The notes: generated by a model from the sequence alone, not told the origin. Shown: positions 43,061 through 53,127, counted from the stretch's first letter. The stretch: DNA of 64,000 nucleotides from Frankia sp. RB7 (GCA_030403585.1 JAUEPE010000013.1:1-64000), one strand, 5' to 3'. Numbers and translations are program-made.

Positions 43061-44260
43061 CTACTCCGGCATCGGGCGCGTGACGCCATCGCGGACCATG
43101 GCGGCGATCTCGTCGGTGGAGTAGCCGATCTCGCGCAAAATCTCCGCGCCGTGCTCGTTGAGGCGTGGCGCGAGCCTGACAGTCTCGGCCTCGGTCTCCG
43201 ACCAGGTCGCCGTGACCTTCATGCTGCGGATCGGGCCTTCGGTCGGGTGATTCACGACCGGGAAGAAGCCTGTCGCCTCCAGATGCTCGTCATGCAGGAT
43301 CGATGCGAGATCGTGCATCGGCATCACGGGCACATCGGCCTTGGTCAGCAGGTCGATCCACTCGGCCGTGGTGCGTGTCTCAAAGATGCGCGCGAGTTCG
43401 GCGTAGACGACGTCGATATTGGCGGCGCGGCCGGCGAAGGTCGCGAACTTCGGATCGGCGCGCAAATCGTCGCGGCCCGTCGCCTTGAAGAAGTTTTCCC
43501 ACTGCTTGTCGTTGTAGACGATGACGCTGAGATAACCGTCCGATGTCTTGTACGGCCTGCGGTCGCGCGAGAGATGGCGGGCATAGCCGCCCTTGTCGAG
43601 CGGCGGCTCATAGGTGAGCCCGCCCATGTGGTCGCCCATGACGAAGCCTGCCATGGTCTCGAACATCGGGATGTCGACGCGCTGGCCGCGGCCGGTGCGG
43701 TCGCGATGCACGAGGCTGGCGCAGATCGCGCCAACGGCGGTGAGGCCGACGATGCGGTCGACCAGCGCGTTCGGCACATAGCGCGGCACGCCATCACCGG
43801 TCTGCGCCATCAAGGCGGGCAGCGCGGTGGCGCCCTGGATCAGATCGTCATAGGCGGGTTTTGCGGCATAGGGTCCGTCCTGGCCGAAGCCGAACACGCC
43901 GGCATAGACCAGGCGCGGATTGATTGCGGAGACGACGTCATAACCAAGCTGAAGCCGCGCCATCGCCTGCGGGCGGACGTTGTAGACGAGAACGTCGGCA
44001 TCCCTGAGCAGCCGCAGCACGGCCTCGCGTCCCTCAGGCTTCTTCAGGTCGAGGCAGATCGAGCGCTTGCTGCGATTGGTGTTGAGGAACACCGGACCCA
44101 TGCCGGTGTGCCGCATCGGGCCGATCAGGCGGGTGACGTCGCCGTCGAGCGATTCCACCTTGATCACGTCGGCGCCATAGTCGCCGAGCATCTGGGTCGC
44201 ATAGGGACCCATCAGCACGGTGGTCATGTCGACGACCTTGATGCCCTTCAGCGGCCCCAT
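43061..44260 (-). CDS. CaiB/BaiF family acyl-CoA:carboxylate CoA-transferase
   Basis: Transfers CoA between acids through an aspartyl-CoA anhydride. The 399-residue protein begins GIKVVDMTTVLMGPYATQMLGDYGADVIKVE and has NRSKRSICLDLKKPEG. The catalytic Asp is in AYDDLIQGATAL (near residue 165). It is typical of class III CoA-transferases. It is the first of three closely spaced genes (CoA transferase, thiolase-fold protein, DUF35), suggesting that it activates the substrate to a CoA ester for the next two. Confidence 0.9.
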   Translation of the reverse strand: MGPLKGIKVVDMTTVLMGPYATQMLGDYGADVIKVESLDGDVTRLIGPMRHTGMGPVFLNTNRSKRSICLDLKKPEGREAVLRLLRDADVLVYNVRPQAMARLQLGYDVVSAINPRLVYAGVFGFGQDGPYAAKPAYDDLIQGATALPALMAQTGDGVPRYVPNALVDRIVGLTAVGAICASLVHRDRTGRGQRVDIPMFETMAGFVMGDHMGGLTYEPPLDKGGYARHLSRDRRPYKTSDGYLSVIVYNDKQWENFFKATGRDDLRADPKFATFAGRAANIDVVYAELARIFETRTTAEWIDLLTKADVPVMPMHDLASILHDEHLEATGFFPVVNHPTEGPIRSMKVTATWSETEAETVRLAPRLNEHGAEILREIGYSTDEIAAMVRDGVTRPMPE

Positions 44261-44381
44261 TCGTTCGCTCCCGATTGCGCGGGCTCAACTTGCGCCTCGC
44301 GATTTCGGTCCAGCTAAGGACAGCGACGCCGCGCGCGCAAGGGCCGGCCGGCGTATGGCCGCATGCGCCGCGCGGCGCCGG

Positions 44382-44582
44382 CTATTTCTTCTGGCGGGAT
44401 TCGCGGACCTTGAGGAGACGGTCGAGCTCGTCGTTCTGCTGATTGATGCGGTCGGCGATGCGCGACTCGTTCTGCTCGCCCGAGGCGGCCGCGGCCTGCT
44501 CGATCAGCTGGCGGATATTGTCCTCGAGGATCGCGATGCGATCGTTGAGTTGGTCCAAAGAGAGGTAGTCGTCGCTGCTCAT
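44382..44582 (-). CDS. small coiled-coil protein of unknown function
   Basis: The 66-residue protein is mostly heptad-like helix: SLDQLNDRIAILEDNIRQLIEQ, then INQQNDELDRLLKVRESRQKK. It resembles short SlyX-like or hypothetical Bradyrhizobium proteins, but no specific family was recognised. The ATG at 44582 follows TGATGCAT; an upstream start at 44603 exists. It lies upstream of a terminator-like repeat on the same strand order, and downstream of nothing obvious. Confidence 0.6.
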   Translation of the reverse strand: MSSDDYLSLDQLNDRIAILEDNIRQLIEQAAAASGEQNESRIADRINQQNDELDRLLKVRESRQKK

Positions 44583-44616
44583 GATGCATCCCCTGCAAAT
44601 CAATCAGGAGCGGTAG

Positions 44617-44642
44617 GGTGGGCAAATCGAAGCGTGCCCACC
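44617..44642. repeat. GGTGGGCA inverted repeat
   Basis: GGTGGGCA (44617-44624) and its complement TGCCCACC (44635-44642) with a ten-base loop. The arm recurs in the neighbouring terminator, so it may be a duplicated arm. Confidence 0.5.
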
Positions 44643-44654
44643 ATGATCTAGCGC

Positions 44655-44695
44655 AAGAAAAAAGGTGGGCACGGCGCAAGTGCGCCTTTGCCCAC
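44655..44695 (-). terminator. rho-independent terminator downstream of the thiolase gene
   Basis: Minus strand: GTGGGCAAA, nested GGCGCA-CT-TGCGCC hairpin, GTGCCCACC, then TTTTTTCTTG. The outer stem is 44690-44695 with 44665-44670. It starts six bases beyond the thiolase stop at 44701 and should end that transcript. Confidence 0.85.
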
Positions 44696-44700
44696 GAGAT

Positions 44701-45870
44701 CTACTTCAGCGGCTCCAGGACGGAGACGTAGTTGGCAACGGCGGCGCCGCCCATGTTGAAGATGCCGCCGAGCTTTGCGTTCTTGAGCTGCATACCCTCG
44801 GGCGCCTGGCCGGCGAGCTGCATCGCGGTCATCACATGCATGGAGACGCCGGTGGCGCCGATCGGATGGCCCTTGGCCTTCAACCCGCCGGACGGATTGA
44901 CCGGCAGCTTGCCGTCCTTGAGCGTCCAGCCCTCCTTGATGGCGCGGGCGCCCTGCCCCTTCGGCGTCAGGCCCATCGCTTCGTACTCGATCAGCTCGGC
45001 GACGGTGAAGCAATCATGGGTCTCGACGAAGGAGAGATCGGACAGCGTCACGCCCGCCTGCTCCAGCGCGCGCTGCCAGGCGACGGTGCAGCCCTCGAAC
45101 TGAAGGATGTCGCGCTTGGACATCGGCAGGAAGTCCTGCGCGTGCGCGGTGGCGCGGAAGCCGATCGACTTGCCCATGCCCTTGGCGGTCTCGGGATCGG
45201 CCAGCACCAGCGCGGCCGCGCCGTCGGAGACCAGCGAGCAGTCGGTGCGCTTCAGGGGACCCGCGACATACGGGTTCTTCTCGCTCTCGGCGCGGCAGAA
45301 GTCGAAGCCAAAATCCTTGCGCATCTGGGCGAAGGGATTGGCAACGCCGTTCTTGTGGTTCTTGGCCGCGATCAGCGCCAGCGCATCGGACTGGTCGCCG
45401 TATTTCTGGAAATAGGAGCTGGCGATCTTGCCGAACACGCCGGCGAAGCCGCCGACGGTGTCGCCGTCCTCAGGCAGATAGGACGCCTTCAACAGGTTCT
45501 TGCCGATCTCGGCGCTCGGCGTGCGCGTCATCTGCTCGACGCCGACGACCAGCACGATTTTGGCGGCACCTGCGGCAATCGCACGCACGCCCTGGTGCAC
45601 CGCGGCCGATCCCGTGGCGCAGGCGTTCTCGACGCGGGTCGTCGGCTTGAAGCGCAACTTCGGATCGGCCTGGAGCACCAGCGAGGCGGTAAAATCCTGT
45701 GGCGAGAAGCCGGCGTTGAAATGGCCGAGCACGATTTCGTCGACGTCGGAGGCCGAGATGCCGGCATCGGCCATCGCCTCGTTGGCGACGCGGGTGACGA
45801 GGCTCTCGACGGTTTCGGTGTCGAACTTGCCGAACGGCGTATGCGCCCATCCGACGATGCTGGCGGTCAT
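44701..45870 (-). CDS. acetyl-CoA acetyltransferase family thiolase (SCP-x-like)
   Basis: The 389-residue thiolase has the nucleophilic cysteine C84 in VENACATGSAA. Other elements are PSGGLKAKGHPIGATGVS with the active-site histidine, and GGIFNMGGAAVANYVS at the C-terminus instead of the biosynthetic CxGGG loop. This pattern fits degradative/SCP-x-type enzymes. ATG 45870 gives MTASIVGWAHTPFGK. It stands alone with its own terminator; its substrate is a 3-ketoacyl-CoA of unknown kind. Confidence 0.9.
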   Translation of the reverse strand: MTASIVGWAHTPFGKFDTETVESLVTRVANEAMADAGISASDVDEIVLGHFNAGFSPQDFTASLVLQADPKLRFKPTTRVENACATGSAAVHQGVRAIAAGAAKIVLVVGVEQMTRTPSAEIGKNLLKASYLPEDGDTVGGFAGVFGKIASSYFQKYGDQSDALALIAAKNHKNGVANPFAQMRKDFGFDFCRAESEKNPYVAGPLKRTDCSLVSDGAAALVLADPETAKGMGKSIGFRATAHAQDFLPMSKRDILQFEGCTVAWQRALEQAGVTLSDLSFVETHDCFTVAELIEYEAMGLTPKGQGARAIKEGWTLKDGKLPVNPSGGLKAKGHPIGATGVSMHVMTAMQLAGQAPEGMQLKNAKLGGIFNMGGAAVANYVSVLEPLK

Positions 45871-45930
45871 GGTCTTTTCTCCCTGGCGGTCTCTTGCTGA
45901 CCTAAGTCTTAGCGCAGCGATGGCAAGACT

Positions 45931-46581
45931 TCACGCAGGTTTAAGGGCCTGGAGGGTGCGTTGGCAGATGGCAGTTATGCCGGCCCAGTTCCCGGCCCTG
46001 ATCTCCGCCGTCGGGCACAGCCAGGAACCGCCGACCGCGACCACATTGGGCTCCGCGAGCCAGGTCGCCGCATTGGCCTCGCCGACCCCGCCGGTCGGGC
46101 AGAACCGCACGTTCGGGAACGGCCCGCCCAGCGAGCGCAGCCCCTTGATGCCGCCGGCCTGCTCGGCCGGGAAGAATTTTGCGACGTCGAAGCCGTGAGC
46201 CAGCGCCATCATCAGTTCGGACGCCGTGGCAATGCCCGGCGCAAACGGCAGGGAGCTATGGGTGGCGGCCTTGAGCAGATCCGGGGTCAGGCCCGGGCTG
46301 ATGCCGAAAGCGACGCCGAGCTTCTCGACGCGGGTAAAGTCGGCCGGATTGAGAATCGTGCCGATGCCGACGACCGCCTCGGGGACTTCGGACATCATCG
46401 CCCTCGCCGCCTCGATCGCAACGGGGGTACGCATGGTCACCTCCAGCGTGCGGACGCCGCCGGCAACCAGCGCACGCGCCAGCGGCACGGCATCCTGGAT
46501 CCGCTCGATGGTGAGGACGGGAATGACGGTCGCGGCCTTGAACAGCGCGACGAGGTGGTTCTGTTGGGCAGTCGTGGTCAT
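45931..46581 (-). CDS. eda: 2-dehydro-3-deoxyphosphogluconate (KDPG/KDPGal) aldolase
   Basis: Class I aldolase of 216 residues that splits 2-keto-3-deoxy-6-phospho-sugar acids to pyruvate and glyceraldehyde 3-phosphate. The Schiff-base lysine is in GFDVAKFFPAE (near 135) and E47 in LEVTMRTP is the base. ATG 46581 fits the family start (MTTTAQQNHLVALF). It is last in the sugar-acid operon, after the KDG kinase that provides its substrate. Confidence 0.94.
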   Translation of the reverse strand: MTTTAQQNHLVALFKAATVIPVLTIERIQDAVPLARALVAGGVRTLEVTMRTPVAIEAARAMMSEVPEAVVGIGTILNPADFTRVEKLGVAFGISPGLTPDLLKAATHSSLPFAPGIATASELMMALAHGFDVAKFFPAEQAGGIKGLRSLGGPFPNVRFCPTGGVGEANAATWLAEPNVVAVGGSWLCPTAEIRAGNWAGITAICQRTLQALKPA

Positions 46582-46609
46582 CTTGGCTTTCGTTTCGCTC
46601 GATCGCTTC

Positions 46610-47572
46610 TCACTTGGTCGCTTGACGCGTGGTCGCTGGCCGATGCCGTTTCTTCGGCGGCATGGCATAGCCCGGAATGATGGCACCGGGATAGCAGATC
46701 ACGAGGCTGGCGAGGCGATGCCCGGCATGGGCCGCCTCGACGGAATCGGAACCGCCGAGCCGGGCCGCGATATAGGCCGCGGCAAAGCTGTCACCGGCCG
46801 CCGTGGTGTCAACGACCGGCTTGGTCATTGGTTCGGCGCGGACTTCGCTGGTGCCGCCCGGGAAGCGCAGCAGGCTGACGGGCTCGGTGAGGCGGAACAC
46901 CAGTTCGGGCGTCGGGATGTGCGCCATCAATTGCTCGGGGCTCTCGCCGGGATAGAGCGCGAGCAGATCCTCGGTCGAGGTCAGCACGATATCGGCGGCC
47001 GCAAAGGCTGCGGCAAACACCTCGCGCGCGACGTCGCGGTCCGGCCAGCCACGTGCGCGAAAGTTGGTGTCGAACACGAAGCGGGTACCGAGCAGGCGCG
47101 CGCGCTTGATCGCCGCGAACAGGCGATCACGGCCGGAGGCGTCGTAGATCGAGAGCGTGATCGCGGAGAGATAGATGATGTCGTAGCTCATCAGCGAGTT
47201 GAGCAGCTCGTCGGTCTCCGGCAGGTTCATCAATTGCCGCGCCGCCGCACTGTCGCGCCAGTGGAAGAACTGGCGCTCGCCATTGGCATCGAGCTGGATC
47301 ATGTAGAGGCCGGGCAGCTTGCCCGGCAGCCGCACCACACGGCGCGTGCCGACGCCCTCGGCGTTCCAGGCTGCGATCATCTCCTCGCTCATGCCGTCGT
47401 CGCCGAGCGCGGTGAGATAATCGACCTTGACCTCGAGCCGCGCCAGATACACTGCCGTGTTGAGGGTGTCGCCGCCGAAGCCGCGCGAGAACAGGCCACC
47501 GCCCTGCCCACCCTGGGCCTGCCGGAGCTCGACCATGCATTCACCGATGCAAGCAACGCTCGCCATCGCCAT
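46610..47572 (-). CDS. kdgK: 2-keto-3-deoxygluconate kinase (PfkB family)
   Basis: Phosphorylates 2-keto-3-deoxy sugar acids at C6 with ATP. The 320-residue ribokinase-family protein has the sugar-binding GGDTLNTAVYLARL, FDTNFRARGW and the second PfkB signature DTTAAGDSFAAAYIA (with A for the usual G before G-D). ATG 47572 is chosen; ATG 47566 and GTG 47587 are alternatives. It is 23 bases from the DenD-like gene and 28 from eda. Confidence 0.92.
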   Translation of the reverse strand: MAMASVACIGECMVELRQAQGGQGGGLFSRGFGGDTLNTAVYLARLEVKVDYLTALGDDGMSEEMIAAWNAEGVGTRRVVRLPGKLPGLYMIQLDANGERQFFHWRDSAAARQLMNLPETDELLNSLMSYDIIYLSAITLSIYDASGRDRLFAAIKRARLLGTRFVFDTNFRARGWPDRDVAREVFAAAFAAADIVLTSTEDLLALYPGESPEQLMAHIPTPELVFRLTEPVSLLRFPGGTSEVRAEPMTKPVVDTTAAGDSFAAAYIAARLGGSDSVEAAHAGHRLASLVICYPGAIIPGYAMPPKKRHRPATTRQATK

Positions 47573-47595
47573 ATCCACGCGGTTCACGGTTGCGA

Positions 47596-48582
47596 TCAGG
47601 CGACGAAATTGCCGCCGAGCTCGTCGTCGATGTGGATGCGGATGATATCGTCAAACGTCTTCTCGGCGGTGGTGAAGCCGAGCTCGAGCGACCGCTTCGC
47701 ATTGAAATTGCGAGGCCAGCCGCCGACGATGCCGATGATGAAGGGATCCGGCTCCCGCTTGATGCGGGCCGCGACCTTGTCGCCGGCAACCCGCTTCAGG
47801 GCCGCGATCTGCTCTCCGACCGTGGCCGACAGGCCCGGCATGGTCAGGTTGCGGCGCGGGCCGACGGTCGCGAGATCCATGGTGCCGGCGTGGAGCAGGA
47901 AGCCGACCGCGGAGCGCGGCGTGGCGTGCCAGTGGCGAACGTCCTCGGACACCGGGAGCACCACATCCTTGCCGGCCAACGGCTCGCGCAGGATGTTGGA
48001 GAAGAAGCCCGATGCCGCCTTGTTGGGCAGGCCGGGCCGGATGCAGATGGTCGGCAGGCGGATGCCGATGCCGTCGAGGAAGCCGCGGCGCGAATAATCC
48101 GCCAGCAGCAGCTCGCCGATCGCCTTCTGGGTGCCGTAGCTGAGCAGCGGCGTATGGAAGAACTCGTCGCCGATCGCATCCGGGAACGGCGCGCCGAACA
48201 CCGCGATCGAGGACGTGAACACCACGCGCGGCTTGTAGCCGCCGCCGACGAGCCTGACAGCGTCGAGCAGCATCCGCGTGCCGTCCAGATTGATGCGGTA
48301 GCCCTTGTCGAAATCGAGCTCGGCCTCGCCCGAGACGATCGCGGCGAGATGGAAGATCACGTCCGGGCGGCCGGCTATCAGCTTTTCGGCAGCACCGGGG
48401 ACTGCGAAATCGCCCGAGACGGTCTCAACGGGGAAACCGGCCTTCTCCGGCTTCTTGGGCTCGACCACGTCGTGCATGGTCAGCTTGGTGATGTCGCTCT
48501 TGCCGAGACGGCCGTCGCGCAAGAGACGTTCACACAATTTGCGGCCGACCATGCCGGCAGCGCCCAGAACCAGAATGTGCAA
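47596..48582 (-). CDS. NAD-dependent epimerase/dehydratase, D-erythronate dehydrogenase (DenD)-like
   Basis: The 328-residue extended SDR has HILVLGAAGMVGRKL (NAD loop), FHLAAIVSGEAE, and SSIAVFG with YGTQK as catalytic Y-x-x-x-K. It resembles DenD proteins, which oxidise D-erythronate or related C4 sugar acids. Start decided by ribosome site: AAGGAG seven bases before a TTG at 48582 and the GAAGM motif directly after; no ATG is in frame there. It sits between the ABC permease genes and the KDG kinase. Confidence 0.85.
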   Translation of the reverse strand: MHILVLGAAGMVGRKLCERLLRDGRLGKSDITKLTMHDVVEPKKPEKAGFPVETVSGDFAVPGAAEKLIAGRPDVIFHLAAIVSGEAELDFDKGYRINLDGTRMLLDAVRLVGGGYKPRVVFTSSIAVFGAPFPDAIGDEFFHTPLLSYGTQKAIGELLLADYSRRGFLDGIGIRLPTICIRPGLPNKAASGFFSNILREPLAGKDVVLPVSEDVRHWHATPRSAVGFLLHAGTMDLATVGPRRNLTMPGLSATVGEQIAALKRVAGDKVAARIKREPDPFIIGIVGGWPRNFNAKRSLELGFTTAEKTFDDIIRIHIDDELGGNFVA

Positions 48583-48656
48583 GAGCCTACTCCTTCTTAT
48601 TGGCCGGAACGCGCCGCTCATGGATTGACTGGCGCGTTCTCAGGCAGGCCCCGCGA

Positions 48657-49532
48657 TCATTCCTTCACGGCGCCGGTCATCGCCGACACATAGTACTCTA
48701 CGAAGAAGGAATAAAGGATAACTACGGGGACCGAGCCGGTCAGGGCCGCCGCCATCAGGGCGCCCCAATGGTAGACGTCGCCATTGACGAGCTCGGTGAT
48801 GGCGCCGACCGGAATCGTCTTGTTTTCCGACGAGGAGATGAAGGTCAGCGCGTAGATGAACTCGTTCCAGGACAACGTGAAGGCGAAGATGCCCGCCGAG
48901 ATCACCCCCGGCAGCGACAGCGGCAGTGTGATCTTGGTCAGGATCTGAAGCCGCGTCGCCCCGTCGATCAGCGCGCATTCCTCGAGCTCATAAGGAATGG
49001 TGCGGAAATAGCCCATCAGGAGCCAGGTGCAGAACGGGATCAGGAAGGTCGGATAGGTCAGGATCAGCGCCAGATTGCCGTCGAACAGGCCGAGCTGGAA
49101 CACGATCGCGGCCAGCGGAATGAACAGGATCGAGGGCGGGACGAGATAGCCGAGGAAAATTGCCAGGCCGACATAGCGCGAGCCCTTGTAGCGCAGGCGC
49201 TCGATCGCATAGGCCGCGCAGACGCTGGCGAACAGCGAGATGAAGGTCGAGCACACCGAGACGATGACGGTGTTCCACATCCACAACGGATAGTCGGTCT
49301 CGAAGAACAGTTTTGTGATGTGCTCGAACGTCGGATGCAGGATCCAGAACGGATTGTACTTCTCGTAGTCGTACATCTCCGCGTCCGGCTTGAAGGTCGC
49401 GACCGTCATCCAGTAGAACGGAAACAGCAGGAAGACCATGATCAGGCCGAGCGGAAGGTAGACGCGGAGGAACTTCCGCGGAAAACTTTCCAGATAGTCC
49501 ATTCCGACGGTTTGGTCGTCAGCGGTGCTCAT
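48657..49532 (-). CDS. sugar ABC transporter permease (MalG type)
   Basis: Inner-membrane permease of 291 residues with six helices. The EAA loop is in FRTIPYELEECALIDGATRLQILTKITLPLSLPGV (about residues 185-220), typical of the second CUT1 permease. It begins after a short cytoplasmic leader (MSTADDQTVGMDYLESF). Downstream of the other permease by two bases (coupled). It belongs to the CUT1 importer with the ATPase and binding protein. Confidence 0.92.
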   Translation of the reverse strand: MSTADDQTVGMDYLESFPRKFLRVYLPLGLIMVFLLFPFYWMTVATFKPDAEMYDYEKYNPFWILHPTFEHITKLFFETDYPLWMWNTVIVSVCSTFISLFASVCAAYAIERLRYKGSRYVGLAIFLGYLVPPSILFIPLAAIVFQLGLFDGNLALILTYPTFLIPFCTWLLMGYFRTIPYELEECALIDGATRLQILTKITLPLSLPGVISAGIFAFTLSWNEFIYALTFISSSENKTIPVGAITELVNGDVYHWGALMAAALTGSVPVVILYSFFVEYYVSAMTGAVKE

Positions 49533-49534
49533 GG

Positions 49535-50482
49535 TCAGTCCCTTCCGCCCTGCTGCCAGCGGGAGCGCTGAAGTCCGAAGAAGCTCAACAGGATCGCCGC
49601 GACCAGGAACGGGATCATCGCATTCGAGATCGCCGCACCTTCGCCGAGATTGCCGCCGGTGATGGCGCGCTGGAACGACAGCGTCGCCATCAGATGCGTG
49701 GCGTTGATCGGGCCGCCGCGGGTGATGGTGTAAATCAACTGGAAGTCGGTGAAGGTCATCAGCACCGAGAACGTCATCACGACCGCTATGATCGGCGACA
49801 GCATCGGCAGCGTGATGTGACGGAAGCGCTGCAGATTGGTCGCGCCGTCGAGATTGGCGGCCTCGTAGAGCGAGGGCGAGATGGTCTGCAAGCCCGCGAG
49901 CAGCGTGATCGCGACAAAGGGCACGCCGCGCCAGATGTTGGCCACGACCACCGACCAGCGTGCGTTCCAGGGATCGCCGAGGAAGTCGATGTAGTGCGAG
50001 ATGAGACCTGCCTTGATCAGCACCCAGGAGATGATCGAGAACTGGCTGTCATAGATCCACCAGAACGCGATGGCCGAGAGCACTGTCGGCACCACGAAGG
50101 GCAGCAACACGATCGCCCGGATCATCGACTTGAACGGCAGCCGCTCGTTGAGCAGTAGCGCCAGGTAAAGCCCGATCGCGAATTTCACGATGCTGGCGGC
50201 CACCGTGTAGAAGATGGTGTTGAAGACCGACAGCCAGAAGACCGAGTCCCTGGATAGCGAAACAAAGTTCTTGAAGCCGATGAAGCGCCCGACCCCGCCG
50301 ATCTTGGTATCGGTCATGCCGAGCCACAAGCCCAGCACCAGCGGGTAAGCCAGAAACAGAATGAGGATGGCGATTGCCGGCACCATGAACATGGCGCCCA
50401 GGAAGTTTCGGCTTTCGAACGCCCTGCTCCACAAACTGCTGCGCTTGATCTGCGCAGCGACGGGCTCGGCCATAACCGCCAT
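49535..50482 (-). CDS. sugar ABC transporter permease (MalF type)
   Basis: Inner-membrane permease of 315 residues with six helices and an N-terminal cytoplasmic leader. The EAA loop is in SPSLYEAANLDGATNLQRFRHITLPMLSPI. Coupled to the following permease gene. A perfect hairpin lies in the gap from the binding-protein gene, which usually lets the binding protein be made in excess. Confidence 0.92.
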   Translation of the reverse strand: MAVMAEPVAAQIKRSSLWSRAFESRNFLGAMFMVPAIAILILFLAYPLVLGLWLGMTDTKIGGVGRFIGFKNFVSLSRDSVFWLSVFNTIFYTVAASIVKFAIGLYLALLLNERLPFKSMIRAIVLLPFVVPTVLSAIAFWWIYDSQFSIISWVLIKAGLISHYIDFLGDPWNARWSVVVANIWRGVPFVAITLLAGLQTISPSLYEAANLDGATNLQRFRHITLPMLSPIIAVVMTFSVLMTFTDFQLIYTITRGGPINATHLMATLSFQRAITGGNLGEGAAISNAMIPFLVAAILLSFFGLQRSRWQQGGRD

Positions 50483-50510
50483 GTCGGACTCCCCTCCACA
50501 AAATGACAGC

Positions 50511-50532
50511 GGCGTCCGGCAAGCCGGACGCC
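50511..50532. repeat. intercistronic hairpin between binding-protein and permease genes
   Basis: GGCGTCCGGC-AA-GCCGGACGCC is a perfect ten-base-pair hairpin, 13 bases after the binding-protein stop. It could protect the upstream mRNA or partly attenuate transcription, explaining differential expression. Confidence 0.7.
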
Positions 50533-50545
50533 GCCCGACGGCGCA

Positions 50546-51859
50546 TCAGACCTGATAGTAACGCTTGGCGCGCTCGGCGGCACGCGCCGCAGCTTCCTTC
50601 GGCGTGGCCTGTCCGGCGGCGGCTTCCGCGAACATGTCGACCACGACGAAGTCGCCCATGACGGCGGCCGAGGCGTAGCCGAGATCGCCGGCGTAGCCGT
50701 TGTCACGGCAGCGCTTCAGACAGTCGCGATACGGTGTGATCTTGGGATCCGAGGTCCAGACCGGGTTGTCGTTGTAGGCCGGGAGCGGCGGCGAGACATA
50801 GCCGTTGGAGGCGACTTCCCACGCGTCGTAATTCTCCTTGTCCATCATGAACTTGATGTATTCCTTGACCGCCTTCGGATACTTCGAATGCTTGTAGCCG
50901 TAGTAGACCAGGACGTTCTGCTGCTCTGTCGACACGCCCACGGGCCCGATCGGCATCTGCGCGTGGTTCATGTCCTTGGCGATCTCCTGCTGCTTGGGAT
51001 CAGTGGAGTTCTTGCCGACGGTCCAGATCGAGATGCCGTTCAGGGTCAGACTGAGTTCGCCGTTCAGGAACGCCTTGTTGTTGTTCGAGTCGTTCCACGA
51101 CAGCACGCCCGGAATGAACGTCGCATAGAGCTGCTTGACGTATTCGATCGCGGCGATCGTCTCCGGCGAGTCGATCACGACCTCGTTCTTGTCGTTGACG
51201 ACCTTGCCGCCGAACGCCCACAGCGCCCACTGGCACCAGCCGTTGGCATCGCCCGTGGCATGGCCGAGCGCGAAGCCGGCCGGCGTGTTGTTCTTCTTCA
51301 GCGCCTGGCACAGCTTGAGGAAGCCGTCGGTGTCCTTGGGGAATTCCTCGAAGCCCGCGGCCTTCATGTGGCTGATGCGGTAATTCAGACAGCCGCCGGT
51401 CGCGCCCTGGGGAATGGCGATCCAGTTGTTGCCCTTCTTGCCGTAGCGCTCGGCAACCGGATACCAGCCGCCATACTGCTTGCCGAGATAGTCGGCGACG
51501 TCGGTCACGTCGATCAGCTTCTCGGGGAATTTGAAGGGATCGTCGAGCGTGCCGACGATGAGATCGGGGCCTGCGCCGACGTTGGCAGCGACCGCGGCCT
51601 TCGGCCGGATGTCCTCCCAGCTCTCGGCCTCGAGCTTCACCTTGATGCCGGTCTTCTCGGTGAACTTCTTGGTCTGCTCGGCGAACTTGTCGAACTCGGC
51701 CTGGATGAACTGCTTCCAGCGCAGCACGCGGATGGAGGCATTCGGCTCCGGCGTGTTGGTCCACTCTGCGGCACGCACCGGGACGATACCCGGGCCAGCG
51801 AGCAAAGCTGCGCCGCCCAGGCTGGCTTTAAGCACACTACGCCTGTCGAAATGGCTCAT
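50546..51859 (-). CDS. sugar ABC transporter substrate-binding protein
   Basis: Periplasmic binding protein of 437 residues. N-terminal signal MSHFDRRSVLKASLGGAALL has a twin-arginine-like RR and ends at about VRA-A (residue 31). The mature protein has ASIRVLRWKQFIQAEFDKF, the type I/CUT1 binding-protein fold, with WNDSNNNKAFLNGELSLTLNG. It feeds the two permeases downstream. Ligand unresolved; the enzyme genes suggest a sugar or sugar acid. Confidence 0.93.
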   Translation of the reverse strand: MSHFDRRSVLKASLGGAALLAGPGIVPVRAAEWTNTPEPNASIRVLRWKQFIQAEFDKFAEQTKKFTEKTGIKVKLEAESWEDIRPKAAVAANVGAGPDLIVGTLDDPFKFPEKLIDVTDVADYLGKQYGGWYPVAERYGKKGNNWIAIPQGATGGCLNYRISHMKAAGFEEFPKDTDGFLKLCQALKKNNTPAGFALGHATGDANGWCQWALWAFGGKVVNDKNEVVIDSPETIAAIEYVKQLYATFIPGVLSWNDSNNNKAFLNGELSLTLNGISIWTVGKNSTDPKQQEIAKDMNHAQMPIGPVGVSTEQQNVLVYYGYKHSKYPKAVKEYIKFMMDKENYDAWEVASNGYVSPPLPAYNDNPVWTSDPKITPYRDCLKRCRDNGYAGDLGYASAAVMGDFVVVDMFAEAAAGQATPKEAAARAAERAKRYYQV

Positions 51860-51916
51860 CGTTCTCTCCCTGAATTTTATATTTTGTATTTGGTAGTCCT
51901 ACGTCACGAAACGCCG

Positions 51917-52978
<1,062 letters not shown>

Positions 52979-53127
52979 CTAGCTCCCTCCTCCGACTTAG
53001 ACGACGCAACTGTGGCGCCGCCACCGTCTTGTTTTTTCTGAACTTCGCCGACCCGAAGCCCCTCTTAACAGGCGACATTGTCGGCAGTTTCTGCGGCTTT
53101 GGCAATTTGTCTTTGGTTAGTCTTTGC

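Noticed and set aside
46226-48097. 623-residue plus-strand open frame
   Set aside because: Opposite eda, kdgK and the DenD-like gene, all with clear motifs and operon spacing.
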